DNA from: Ruminococcus sp.
GTDB lineage: Bacteria; Bacillota; Clostridia; Oscillospirales; Acutalibacteraceae
DNA: 13,190 bases
Direction of reading: 5' to 3'
Assembly: GCA_023667385.1 (NCBI GenBank)
Contig: JAMPAE010000023.1
Location: forward strand, 1-13,190
Made by a program: the position numbers and the translations under genes. Below, one piece after another: positions 1-6,801 of this stretch (positions within the stretch are counted from its first letter, which is position 1; every line of letters starts with the position of its first letter). The notes beneath the pieces are model-generated. The model made no database searches. It worked only from the letters and a program-made list of their open reading frames with translations, and was not told the origin of the DNA.

Positions 1-92
1 TGAGGCTCTTGAAGAAAGGCTGAAATGATGACAACTCAGTAATCTCTCAATTGCTGAGTTGTCATCATTTCAGCCTTTCTTCAAGAGCCTCA
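1..92. repeat. Perfect 39-bp inverted repeat mirroring the 3' end of argH
   Basis: Bases 1-39 are the exact reverse complement of 54-92, with a 14-base asymmetric centre (40-53). The right arm contains the last codons and stop of argH. The left arm therefore spells the same last codons (Glu-Ala-Leu-Glu-Glu-Arg-Leu-Lys and two tandem TGA stops) on the opposite strand. The inner 14 bp (26-39 with 54-67) could by itself be the argH terminator stem. The outer 25 bp copy coding sequence, which is not expected of a terminator. The left arm reaches base 1, so the repeat may extend outside the window. It may be a fold-back assembly or library artefact at a contig edge, or a genuine inverted duplication. 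Confidence 0.9.
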
Positions 93-1435
93 ATCTCTTT
101 CATGACACATTCAGGTGACGGTGCTCCTTTGACGGTTCTCTTTTTAACGCAGTTGTCAAGGTCAATCGCTGCATAAACATCATCATCAAACAAATCACAA
201 ACCGCTTTGTATTCCTCAATCGGAAGCGTTTCAAGTGTGAGCCCTTTGTCAATGCAAGCGGCAACAAGTCCGCCGACTGCCTTATATGCATCTCTGAAAG
301 GCAAACCTTTATATACGAGATAATCTGCGCAATCAGTTGCATTGATGAAGCCTTTTGCGGCTGCGTTTCTCATGTTTTCACGAATGACAGTCGCAGTTTC
401 AAGCATTGCGGCAAATGTATCAACACAGATGAGAACAGTGTCAACCGCATCAAAAACGGCTTCCTTGTCCTCCTGCATATCCTTGTTATATGCGAGCGGA
501 ATACCTTTCATAACAGTGAGAAGCGTCATGAGGTCACCGAACACTCTGCCCGATTTACCTCTCACAAGCTCTGCAATGTCGGGGTTCTTTTTCTGCGGCA
601 TGATGCTGCTGCCTGTTGAGAATGCATCGTCAAGCTCAATGAATTTGAACTCCCATGAGCACCACATGATGACCTCTTCCGCAAAACGTGAAAGATGCAC
701 CATGATGATTGAAAGCACACTGAGCAGTTCAAGAACATAGTCTCTGTCTGATACGCCGTCAAGGCTGTTGTCGCTTACACCTGAAAGTCCAAGCAAATCA
801 GCAACCATTTCCCTGTCAAGCGGATAGGTTGTGCCTGCAAGTGCACCTGAACCAAGCGGAGAAACTGCCATCCTCTTTTTGCAGTCTGCAAGCCTGTCAA
901 GGTCACGCATAAGCATACTTGCATATGCCATGAGATGGTGGCCGAAAGTCACCGGCTGCGCCCTTTGAAGATGCGTATAGCCCGGCATAACAGCGTCATA
1001 ATTTTCCTTTGCCTTTGCTGCAATTACTTTCACAAAAGCAGTCACCGAATCAGCAAGCTTATCACATTCATCAAGCAGATAGAGCCTTAAATCAAGCGCA
1101 ACCTGATCGTTTCTGCTTCTTGCGGTGTGAAGCCTTTTGCCGCTGTCGCCGATACGCTTTGTCAGCTCGCCCTCAACTAAGGTGTGGATGTCTTCGGCGG
1201 TCATGTCGATTTCAAGGCTGCCGCTTTCAAGTTCTGCCGCAATTTCTTTGAGTGAGGCAACAATTTTTTTGCTTTCGCTCTCGTCAATGATACCCTGCTT
1301 GCCGAGCATTGTTGCATGGGCAACCGAGCCTTTGATGTCTTGCTGAGCCATGCGGCAATCAAACGGAATTGATGAGTTGAAATCGTTTGTTTTTTTGTCA
1401 AGTGTTTTTTTGAATCTTCCTGTCCAAAGGGGCAT
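65..1435 (-). CDS. argH: Argininosuccinate lyase
   Basis: Cytosolic enzyme that splits argininosuccinate into arginine and fumarate, the last step of arginine biosynthesis. The 456-residue product has the usual family length. It shows TARSRNDQ at about 104-111, PGYTHLQRAQP at 151-161 (catalytic-region His155) and the fumarase/aspartase-superfamily signature GSSIMPQKKNPD at 275-286, whose mobile loop carries the catalytic serine. I chose the ATG at 1435 because AGGAGG lies 7 bases upstream and the protein then begins MPLWTGRF, typical of ArgH. An in-frame ATG at 1480 would add 15 unconserved residues and swallow the ribosome binding site. The gene ends in two tandem TGA codons. It is the last gene of the lysine operon, separated from the aminotransferase gene by an 87-base gap with a hairpin, so it may be only partly co-transcribed. 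Confidence 0.97.
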   Translation of the reverse strand: MPLWTGRFKKTLDKKTNDFNSSIPFDCRMAQQDIKGSVAHATMLGKQGIIDESESKKIVASLKEIAAELESGSLEIDMTAEDIHTLVEGELTKRIGDSGKRLHTARSRNDQVALDLRLYLLDECDKLADSVTAFVKVIAAKAKENYDAVMPGYTHLQRAQPVTFGHHLMAYASMLMRDLDRLADCKKRMAVSPLGSGALAGTTYPLDREMVADLLGLSGVSDNSLDGVSDRDYVLELLSVLSIIMVHLSRFAEEVIMWCSWEFKFIELDDAFSTGSSIMPQKKNPDIAELVRGKSGRVFGDLMTLLTVMKGIPLAYNKDMQEDKEAVFDAVDTVLICVDTFAAMLETATVIRENMRNAAAKGFINATDCADYLVYKGLPFRDAYKAVGGLVAACIDKGLTLETLPIEEYKAVCDLFDDDVYAAIDLDNCVKKRTVKGAPSPECVMKEIEALEERLK

Positions 1436-1463
1436 AAGTATTCCTCCTGTTTTCTCAATGTCA

Positions 1464-1512
1464 AATATGCGGGTACACAATTTACCAATTTTACAGTCTG
1501 TACCCGCATATT
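1464..1512 (-). terminator. 14-bp hairpin between patA and argH (weak terminator or processing site)
   Basis: A perfect 14-bp stem (1464-1477 with 1499-1512) encloses a 21-base AT-rich loop in the gap between the patA stop and the argH ribosome binding site. On the minus strand the stem is followed only by TTTGAC, a poor U-tract, so full termination is doubtful. It could instead attenuate transcription, protect an mRNA end, or act as an operator. The loop holds a TAAAAT that could serve as a weak -10 element for argH, but no convincing -35 is present. Confidence 0.55.
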
Positions 1513-1522
1513 AAAATTCAAA

Positions 1523-2665
1523 TTAATTTTTTAAGCTGTTTATAAAGGTTTCAAGTCGGTTAAGTCCTTCTGCAAGCTGCTCGTCGCTGTAACAATATGT
1601 CAGCCTGATGTGCTTATCTGAGCCGAAGCAAGCGCCCGGTGTGGCTGCCAAGCCGGCTTCTTTGATCATCCTTGTGCAAAATTCGCCCGAAGTCATGCCG
1701 AATTTTTCAATCGACGGAAAAACATAAAAGCCGCCCATTGGAGTGACCGTTTCAAGCCCGATTTCATCAAGACGTTTGAGAACAAAATCACGCCTTTTAC
1801 GATAGGTTTCAATCATCGGGCTAACATCTGTTTTCAACGCTTCAATGCACGCCTTTTGCGAAAACGAAGCCGATGACACCACCGTATATTGATGTACCTT
1901 TTCGATGTGCTGCTTAACGGAAAGATCAGCCATAAGATAGCCGATTCGCCAGCCGGTCATTGCATAAGGCTTTGAGAAACTTTGAATCACAATGAGCTGC
2001 TTGCGCAAATCCCTGAACGAGCAAAACGCAGGACAATCATCAGTATAGATAAGCTGACGATAAACATCATCGCAAATCACAAAAATATTTTTGCCCTTAA
2101 CAGCGTTATAGACATTCTCCAAGCTTTCACGGCTGAGAATGCATCCTGTTGGATTGTTCGGACTGTTGAGAATGATTGCTTTGGTTTTTTCGGTGATTGC
2201 GCAGTCAAGCATCTGTTTTGTGAGCTGAAATTCGTTTTCGCCGGTATTGATTGGAACATACTTGCCCCTGCAAAGTGTCACGATAGATTCATATAAGCCA
2301 AACGCAGGCTCAGGAACAACAACCTCGTCATCGGGGTTGAGGATTCCGAAAAGCGCCGTAAACAGCCCTTCAGTCGCACCGATTGTGACAATGATTTCAT
2401 CGGCGGTGTAATCCATGCCGTTTTTCTCTTTTTCAAACTGCGCAATTGCCTGACGAAGCTCCAACGAGCCGTTGTTTGCAATATAATGCGTGTCACCACT
2501 GTCAAGTGATTGCTTTGCAGCAAGGCTGACGTTCTGCGGAGTATCGAAATCAGGTTCACCGAGTGTGAGCGCAATACAGTCGGGCGTTTCCTTTGCCATT
2601 TGGCTGTAAACTCGAATTGCGCTTCTTTTCACATCATAAAGGGCATTATTCAAAAACTGCTCCAT
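1523..2665 (-). CDS. patA: Class I PLP aminotransferase, probably N-acetyl-LL-diaminopimelate aminotransferase
   Basis: Fold-type I PLP aminotransferase of 380 residues. Visible motifs are NNPTG at 170-174, CDDVY with the PLP-ring Asp at 199-200, the Schiff-base lysine in SFSKPYAMTGWRIGY (Lys232), and the C-terminal substrate Arg in IRLTYC (Arg354). From memory, its KVHQY, SQKA, FYVFPSI and FGMTS segments closely match Bacillus subtilis PatA, which transfers the amino group to N-acetyl-2-amino-6-oxopimelate in the acetylase route to lysine. Its place directly after lysA and in the same operon as dapH supports that role. The lysA stop and an upstream ATG at 2683 overlap as TAATG. I prefer the ATG at 2665, which has GGCGGTG just upstream and begins MEQFLN like PatA. 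A broader aromatic or aspartate aminotransferase activity cannot be excluded. Confidence 0.88.
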   Translation of the reverse strand: MEQFLNNALYDVKRSAIRVYSQMAKETPDCIALTLGEPDFDTPQNVSLAAKQSLDSGDTHYIANNGSLELRQAIAQFEKEKNGMDYTADEIIVTIGATEGLFTALFGILNPDDEVVVPEPAFGLYESIVTLCRGKYVPINTGENEFQLTKQMLDCAITEKTKAIILNSPNNPTGCILSRESLENVYNAVKGKNIFVICDDVYRQLIYTDDCPAFCSFRDLRKQLIVIQSFSKPYAMTGWRIGYLMADLSVKQHIEKVHQYTVVSSASFSQKACIEALKTDVSPMIETYRKRRDFVLKRLDEIGLETVTPMGGFYVFPSIEKFGMTSGEFCTRMIKEAGLAATPGACFGSDKHIRLTYCYSDEQLAEGLNRLETFINSLKN

Positions 2666-2682
2666 GCTTTCACCGCCTGTCA

Positions 2683-3939
2683 TTAACGAAATTCAGGAAA
2701 AATGTCAAGGGTTGCAAAATAATCCTTCATGGTTTCCGCTCTTCTGATTATTCTCACATTGCCGCCTCTTTCAAGCAACAGCTCGGCACATTTGAGCTTG
2801 CCGTTATAATTATAACCCATTGAATATCCGTGAGCACCTGCATCATGAATTACGGCAATGTCGCCGATTTCAGCTTTCGGGAGCATACGGTCAACAGCAA
2901 ATTTATCGTTATTTTCGCAAAGTGAACCAACAACATCATAAAGGGTATCGCATTCTGCTTCTTCCTTGCCCAAAATCGTGACATGATGATATGCACCGTA
3001 AATTGCGGGTCGCATGAGGTTACACGCTGTGGCGTCAAGTCCGAGATATTTTTTATATGTTTCCTTTTCATGCAACACGGTTGAAATAAGATAGCCGTAT
3101 GGGCCTGTTACAAAGCGTCCCATTTCTGTGAAAAGTGAAAGCTTCATGCCGTTTGCGGCAATAAGCTCGTCATAAACTGCTTTGACGTTCTGACCGATTC
3201 TGATAATATCAACCGGGGTTTCCTCCGGGCGATACGGTATGCCGATACCGCCGGAAAGGTTGACAAATGAAAGCGAAACGCCTGTTTCTTTTTTGATTTC
3301 AAGGGCAAGTGAAAACACTTCTCTTGCAAGGGTTGGATAATAATTTTCATCAAGAGCGCATGAAGCGAGCATTGCATGAACGCCGAAATTTTTTGCGCCC
3401 ATTTCGGAAAGACGTTTTACACTATTGATAAGCTGAGCCTTTGTCATGCCGAATTTGGATTGCTTAAGCTCACCCATGATGTCATTTTGCACAATGAAAT
3501 CCGTTCCGGGGTTATATCTCATGCAGATTGTTTCGGGAATACCGCCGTTTTCAGCAAGAAAATCAATGTGACTGCAATCGTCAAGGTTGATGATTGCACC
3601 AAGCTCCCTTGCAAGGATGTAATCACCTTTCGGGGTATCATTTGAGCTGAACATGATGTTCTGCCCGGTGATTCCAAGCTTTTTGCTCATTGTCAGCTCT
3701 GTTGTGCTTGCGCAGTCAACTCCGCAGCCAAGCGAGTTCAAAAGCCTGATGATTGCAGGGTTCGGCGTTGCCTTAACGGCAAAATACTCCCTATAACCCT
3801 CGTTCCATGAAAAAGCCTGCTTGATTCTTTCAACGCAATCTATGATTCCACGCTCATCATAAAGATAAAAAGGCGTTGGGAATGTTTTTGTGATTCTTTC
3901 AATTTTTTCCCTGTCAAAAGGAAGTGTAAAGCTGTGCAT
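2683..3939 (-). CDS. lysA: Diaminopimelate decarboxylase
   Basis: Decarboxylates meso-diaminopimelate to L-lysine, the final step of lysine biosynthesis, in the cytosol. The 418-residue product is a fold-type III PLP enzyme with an N-terminal TIM barrel and a C-terminal beta domain. The PLP lysine is Lys56 in YFAVKATPNP, followed by GCGVDCAST (72-79), the phosphate-binding glycine loop LSGGIGIPY (228-236), and GSLCENND (338-345), which matches the family's catalytic CES.D element with an unusual variation. HDAGAHGYSMGYNYNG (365-380) is also typical. A GAAGGT ribosome binding site lies 8 to 13 bases before the ATG. It starts 19 bases after dapH ends and overlaps the patA reading frame at its stop, so co-translation is likely. 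The glycine-to-asparagine-type changes in the CES.D region suggest a divergent LysA subgroup rather than the Bacillus type. Confidence 0.93.
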   Translation of the reverse strand: MHSFTLPFDREKIERITKTFPTPFYLYDERGIIDCVERIKQAFSWNEGYREYFAVKATPNPAIIRLLNSLGCGVDCASTTELTMSKKLGITGQNIMFSSNDTPKGDYILARELGAIINLDDCSHIDFLAENGGIPETICMRYNPGTDFIVQNDIMGELKQSKFGMTKAQLINSVKRLSEMGAKNFGVHAMLASCALDENYYPTLAREVFSLALEIKKETGVSLSFVNLSGGIGIPYRPEETPVDIIRIGQNVKAVYDELIAANGMKLSLFTEMGRFVTGPYGYLISTVLHEKETYKKYLGLDATACNLMRPAIYGAYHHVTILGKEEAECDTLYDVVGSLCENNDKFAVDRMLPKAEIGDIAVIHDAGAHGYSMGYNYNGKLKCAELLLERGGNVRIIRRAETMKDYFATLDIFPEFR

Positions 3940-3958
3940 GGGTCATACCTTCAATCTT

Positions 3959-4651
3959 TTAAATATTGCGAAGTGCATCAAGCAAAGCGGTTTTAGAGCT
4001 GGTTTTGTCATCTTTCATTTTGATGACTCTTGCCGGTGTGCCTGCAACAACTGCATTGTCAGGTACATCCTCAAGAACAACTGCACCTGCGGCAACAACT
4101 GCGTTTTTGCCAACGTGAACGCCCTCAACAACAACTGCGTTTGCGCCAACAAGAACATTATCTTCAATGATAACGGGAGTTGCGCTTGCAGGCTCAATGA
4201 CACCTGCCAAAACTGCACCTGCGCCGATGTGGCAATGTGCACCAACTGTTGCTCTGCCGCCGAGAACTGCGCCCATGTCAATCATTGTGCCTTCACCGAT
4301 GACTGCACCGATGTTGATGACTGCACCCATCATGATGACTGCGTTTGCGCCGATTTCAACCTGCTCACGAATGATTGCACCGGGCTCGATTCTTGCCTGA
4401 ATGTCTTTCATGTCAAGCATTGGAATTGCACTGTTTCTGCGGTCATTTTCAATTACTATATCTTCAATGTTATCTTTGTTTGCTTCAAGAATTTCTTTCA
4501 GCTCATTCCACTGACCGAAAACGATTTTGTCGCCTGCGCCGAAAACCTTTGCCGTGCCGTAATCAATCGGAGCTTTTTCTTTCACAAAAAGCTTCACCGG
4601 GGTTTTCTTTTCAGATTTTGAAATGTATTCAATGATTTCGTATGCGTCCAT
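3959..4651 (-). CDS. dapH: 2,3,4,5-tetrahydropyridine-2,6-dicarboxylate N-acetyltransferase
   Basis: Transfers an acetyl group from acetyl-CoA to tetrahydrodipicolinate, committing flux to the N-acetyl branch of diaminopimelate synthesis. The 230-residue product has the DapH N-terminal domain (about 1-85, beginning MDAYEIIEYI) followed by a left-handed beta-helix of hexapeptide repeats from about 89 to 205, with many G-A/V-x-I/V repeats, and the acyltransferase end motif VVAGTPARVI at 201-210. The length matches DapH and is shorter than the succinyl-specific DapD. AGAGGT lies upstream of the ATG. The gene lies 12 bases after dapB and 19 bases before lysA. Its presence predicts that this organism uses the acetylase route and needs PatA and the deacetylase DapL. 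The repeats also create a long Cys/Asn-rich open frame on the other strand, which is not a gene. Confidence 0.96.
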   Translation of the reverse strand: MDAYEIIEYISKSEKKTPVKLFVKEKAPIDYGTAKVFGAGDKIVFGQWNELKEILEANKDNIEDIVIENDRRNSAIPMLDMKDIQARIEPGAIIREQVEIGANAVIMMGAVINIGAVIGEGTMIDMGAVLGGRATVGAHCHIGAGAVLAGVIEPASATPVIIEDNVLVGANAVVVEGVHVGKNAVVAAGAVVLEDVPDNAVVAGTPARVIKMKDDKTSSKTALLDALRNI

Positions 4652-4663
4652 TTGTATACCTCT

Positions 4664-5404
4664 TTATTCAATAATATCATCCATGTTATATTTGCCTGCG
4701 TCCTGCTTTACAAGGAAATCGGCTGCCGAAATTGCACCCTCGGCAAAAAGGCTTCTGTTTTCGGCTTCGTGCTTGATTGTCACAACCTGAGAGCCCATTG
4801 CAAAAATGATTTCATGCGTTCCGACTTCTCCGCCCATGCGAAGCGAATGAATGCCGATTTCATTTTTGGTTCTCTTGCCGTTTTCATGCCTGCCGATTAC
4901 ATATTCACTTTCAGGCTTAACCTCTTTGATTGCATCTGCAAGAAGAAGTGCAGTTCCGCTTGGAACATCAAGCTTTTGATTGTGATGCTTTTCAATAATT
5001 TCAATGTCTGCCTGCGGGAATGCCTTTGCGGCAATTTTTGCAAGGCAGCCAACAAGTGCAACTCCGAGTGACATGTTTGCACTGCGGAAAACCGGGATTG
5101 ATTTTGCAGCCTCGTCAATCATTGCAAATTCTTCATCAGTATGGCCTGTTGTTGCAATGACAAGGGGCAATGAATTTTTCACTGCGTAATCGCAAAGTGC
5201 CTTTGTTGCGCTGTGATGTGAGAAGTCGATGATGCAATCTGCTTCGCCGCCAAACTCCTCCAGTGAGCTGAAAATCAGGTTTTCAGCGTCTGTTTCAAAT
5301 TCCATGCTGACTTTTGCGGCAAGTGTTTTGTCTTCGCTCTGCTCAATGAGAGAGCACAGAACCTGACCCATTCTGCCGCCTGCGCCGTTAACAATTACTT
5401 TCAT
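4664..5404 (-). CDS. dapB: 4-hydroxy-tetrahydrodipicolinate reductase
   Basis: NAD(P)H-dependent reductase that forms tetrahydrodipicolinate, second committed step of diaminopimelate synthesis. The 246-residue product has the nucleotide-binding GAGGRMG at 7-13, DFSHHSAT (60-67) in the Rossmann domain, and the family signature EKHHNQKLDVPSGTA at 138-152, which holds the catalytic histidine and lysine. SLRMGGEVGTHEIIF (187-201) completes the substrate site. The start is fixed by the conserved opening MKVIVNGAGG. Unusually, no Shine-Dalgarno sequence is visible upstream. The 15 bases before the ATG are A-rich and follow a stable hairpin (5417-5452), so translation may rely on the unstructured A-rich leader. 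It lies 65 bases after dapA and 12 before dapH. Confidence 0.96.
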   Translation of the reverse strand: MKVIVNGAGGRMGQVLCSLIEQSEDKTLAAKVSMEFETDAENLIFSSLEEFGGEADCIIDFSHHSATKALCDYAVKNSLPLVIATTGHTDEEFAMIDEAAKSIPVFRSANMSLGVALVGCLAKIAAKAFPQADIEIIEKHHNQKLDVPSGTALLLADAIKEVKPESEYVIGRHENGKRTKNEIGIHSLRMGGEVGTHEIIFAMGSQVVTIKHEAENRSLFAEGAISAADFLVKQDAGKYNMDDIIE

Positions 5405-5416
5405 TTATTTTACTGA

Positions 5417-5452
5417 GCGGGAAAAGCCTCTGATAAAGAACACCTTCCCCGC
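5417..5452 (-). other. Intergenic RNA hairpin between dapA and dapB
   Basis: On the minus-strand RNA, 5452-5443 pairs with 5426-5417 over 10 bp, including two G-U pairs, around a 16-base loop. No U-tract follows; the next bases run A-rich straight into the dapB ATG at 5404. It is not a terminator. It may stabilise or process the mRNA or affect dapB initiation. Confidence 0.4.
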
Positions 5453-5469
5453 ATATTCCTTTCACAAAA

Positions 5470-6360
5470 TTAAACGTTGATGCCTTGCTTGCGCATACAA
5501 TCGAGAAGAACAGCTTCATGCTCTTTTTCCATCGGAGTAAGCGGCAGACGAACAATGTTTTCACAATAACCCATGGCTGCCATGGCTGCCTTAACAGGAA
5601 TCGGATTAACCTCGCTGAACAGAGCCTTGATAAGGTCGAACATTTCGCACTGAAGCTTCATGCTGCCCTCAACGTCGCCTTCAAAATATTTGTTGCAAAG
5701 CTCAACTGTTTTTGCAGGCATTACATTTGAAAGAACAGAAATTACACCGCTGCCGCCGCAGGCAAGAAGCGGAACGATCTGATCATCGTTACCTGACCAA
5801 ATGTCAAGCTTATCGCCGCAAAGAGCCTTTGTTTCAACGATTTTTGCAATGTTGCCGTTTGCTTCCTTGATACCCCAAATCATCGGGTGCTCAGCAAGCT
5901 TTGCATAAGTTGCAGGCTCAATGTTGATGCCTGTTCTTGACGGAACATTATAAAGAATGATTGGCTTTGTTGATGCATCTGCAATTGCAGTAAACATCTG
6001 AACAAGTCCGTTTTGTGTTGCCTTGTTATAATACGGAGTCACAACGAGCATTGCGTCATAACCGATTTCACAAGCATATTTTGTCAGCTCAATTGCATAT
6101 GCAGTATCGTTTGAGCCTGTGCCTGCAATGAGAGGTACCTTGCCGCCGACTGTGTCCATTGCGAACTTGAGAGCGTCACGGTGCTCCTGATCTGAAAGGG
6201 TTGAGCCTTCACCGCTTGTTCCGCAGATAACAAGAGCATTGATGCCCTCAGCAACCTGCCACTCAAGAAGCTCTTTAAACTTTGGATAATCAATGCCTGT
6301 TTCTGTGAGCGGTGTGATGAGTGCGCTTGCTGCACCTTTGAAGATTGAATACTTTTTCAT
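5470..6360 (-). CDS. dapA: 4-hydroxy-tetrahydrodipicolinate synthase
   Basis: Condenses pyruvate with aspartate semialdehyde, the entry step to diaminopimelate and lysine. The 296-residue product is a class I aldolase TIM barrel: GTSGEGSTL at 47-55, VTPYYNK at 107-113 (the Tyr of the proton relay), YNVPSRTG at 137-144 with the conserved Tyr, the Schiff-base Lys165 in GIKEANGN, and NPIPVK at 252-257. I chose the ATG at 6360 because AAGGAG lies upstream and the protein then has the family's standard length. The open frame continues upstream for 60 more codons, but that extension is the riboswitch expression platform and part of the aptamer, not protein. It is the first gene of the operon and is directly controlled by the lysine riboswitch. 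Confidence 0.97.
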   Translation of the reverse strand: MKKYSIFKGAASALITPLTETGIDYPKFKELLEWQVAEGINALVICGTSGEGSTLSDQEHRDALKFAMDTVGGKVPLIAGTGSNDTAYAIELTKYACEIGYDAMLVVTPYYNKATQNGLVQMFTAIADASTKPIILYNVPSRTGINIEPATYAKLAEHPMIWGIKEANGNIAKIVETKALCGDKLDIWSGNDDQIVPLLACGGSGVISVLSNVMPAKTVELCNKYFEGDVEGSMKLQCEMFDLIKALFSEVNPIPVKAAMAAMGYCENIVRLPLTPMEKEHEAVLLDCMRKQGINV

Positions 6361-6428
6361 TTTGAAAACTCCTTGTTGTCTGAATTTCAAATATTTCGTT
6401 TCGGAACTGTTTAGCTTAGTCCTGACAA

Positions 6429-6453
6429 TAAAAAATGACCGCTGCACGGCCAT
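6429..6453 (-). terminator. Riboswitch-controlled intrinsic terminator upstream of dapA
   Basis: A 7-bp stem (6447-6453 with 6435-6441, one G-U pair) with a 5-base loop is followed by a run of U on the minus-strand RNA (6430-6434), between the lysine aptamer and dapA. It is the expected OFF structure when lysine is bound. Its 3' arm (6436-6445) can instead pair with 6530-6539 at the aptamer P1 edge, a plausible antiterminator with 9 of 10 positions paired including two G-U. Confidence 0.8.
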
Positions 6454-6522
6454 TATAATTACATATTCAAAACTCATAACAGTCCCGCTGCTATGCTTTA
6501 AACAATTATAATAGCACTCCGC

Positions 6523-6674
6523 AAAAATAGCGACAGTCACATGAATCTTATTTCATGCACCCAAGACAGCCTCCGCCGAAGCCACTTTCGGCAACGCTCC
6601 CTTTCACTTCGGCAGGCACTGCGAATACCCCTGAATACCTAAAGCTACTGATGATGCGATGCACCTCTATCTTT
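6523..6674 (-). promoter_or_regulatory. Lysine riboswitch (L box)
   Basis: The minus-strand RNA opens with AAAGAUAGAGGUGC (6674-6661), followed by the conserved AGUA, then GCCGAAGUGAAAGGGAGCG, GCCGAA, GGAGGCUGUC and a GUGCAUGAAAUAAGAUUCAUG stem in the order of the Bacillus lysC L box. The P1 helix closes: 6674-6667 pairs with 6530-6523 over 8 bp with one G-U. It lies about 16 bases after the predicted transcription start and 162 bases before dapA. Lysine binding should stabilise P1 and favour the downstream terminator, switching off the whole dapA-to-argH operon when lysine is plentiful. Confidence 0.95.
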
Positions 6675-6697
6675 AATTGAAATATTCGGTTTGTGTT

Positions 6698-6726
6698 AGT
6701 GTAACACTATATCGCCCGATTGTCAA
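6698..6726 (-). promoter_or_regulatory. Sigma-A promoter of the dapA operon
   Basis: Perfect -35 TTGACA (6726-6721), 17-base spacer, and -10 TACACT (6703-6698) preceded by TG one base upstream, an extended -10. Transcription would start near 6691, just ahead of the lysine aptamer. The -35 lies in the centre of an inverted repeat (GCCCGA, 12 bases, TCGGGC at 6714-6737). Confidence 0.85.
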
Positions 6727-6750
6727 GATGTTCGGGCATTTTTATAGCAT

Positions 6751-6788
6751 AAAACGGTGAAGAAGTTCAAAATATAGCTTCTTCACCG
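6751..6788 (-). terminator. Intrinsic terminator of galM
   Basis: A perfect 11-bp stem (6778-6788 with 6755-6765) with a 12-base loop is followed by UUUU on the minus-strand RNA. It starts 14 bases after the galM stop and ends just before the dapA promoter, so it isolates galM from the lysine operon. Confidence 0.88.
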
Positions 6789-6801
6789 CATAAAATCATA
6801 A

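Noticed and set aside
1436..1480. 15-codon N-terminal extension of ArgH
   Set aside because: It would run through the AGGAGG ribosome binding site and part of the intergenic hairpin. ArgH proteins start at the MPLWTGRF-type sequence.
1513..1530. ArgR-like box near the patA stop
   Set aside because: Only one half-site like TGAAT is recognisable, and the region is simple AT-rich sequence where such matches occur by chance.
2666..2683. Upstream ATG of patA overlapping the lysA stop
   Set aside because: Possible by translational coupling, but the six added residues are encoded by the GGCGGTG ribosome binding site of the ATG at 2665, and PatA proteins start at that point.
3890..4621. Plus-strand open frame of 243 codons, rich in Cys and Asn with a repeating pattern
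   Set aside because: It is the exact antisense of dapH. The repeat pattern is the shadow of the hexapeptide repeats, and there is no promoter or ribosome binding site for it.
6361..6540. 60-codon N-terminal extension of DapA
   Set aside because: The extension is encoded by the riboswitch platform and terminator. The ATG at 6360 has AAGGAG and gives the standard DapA start and length.
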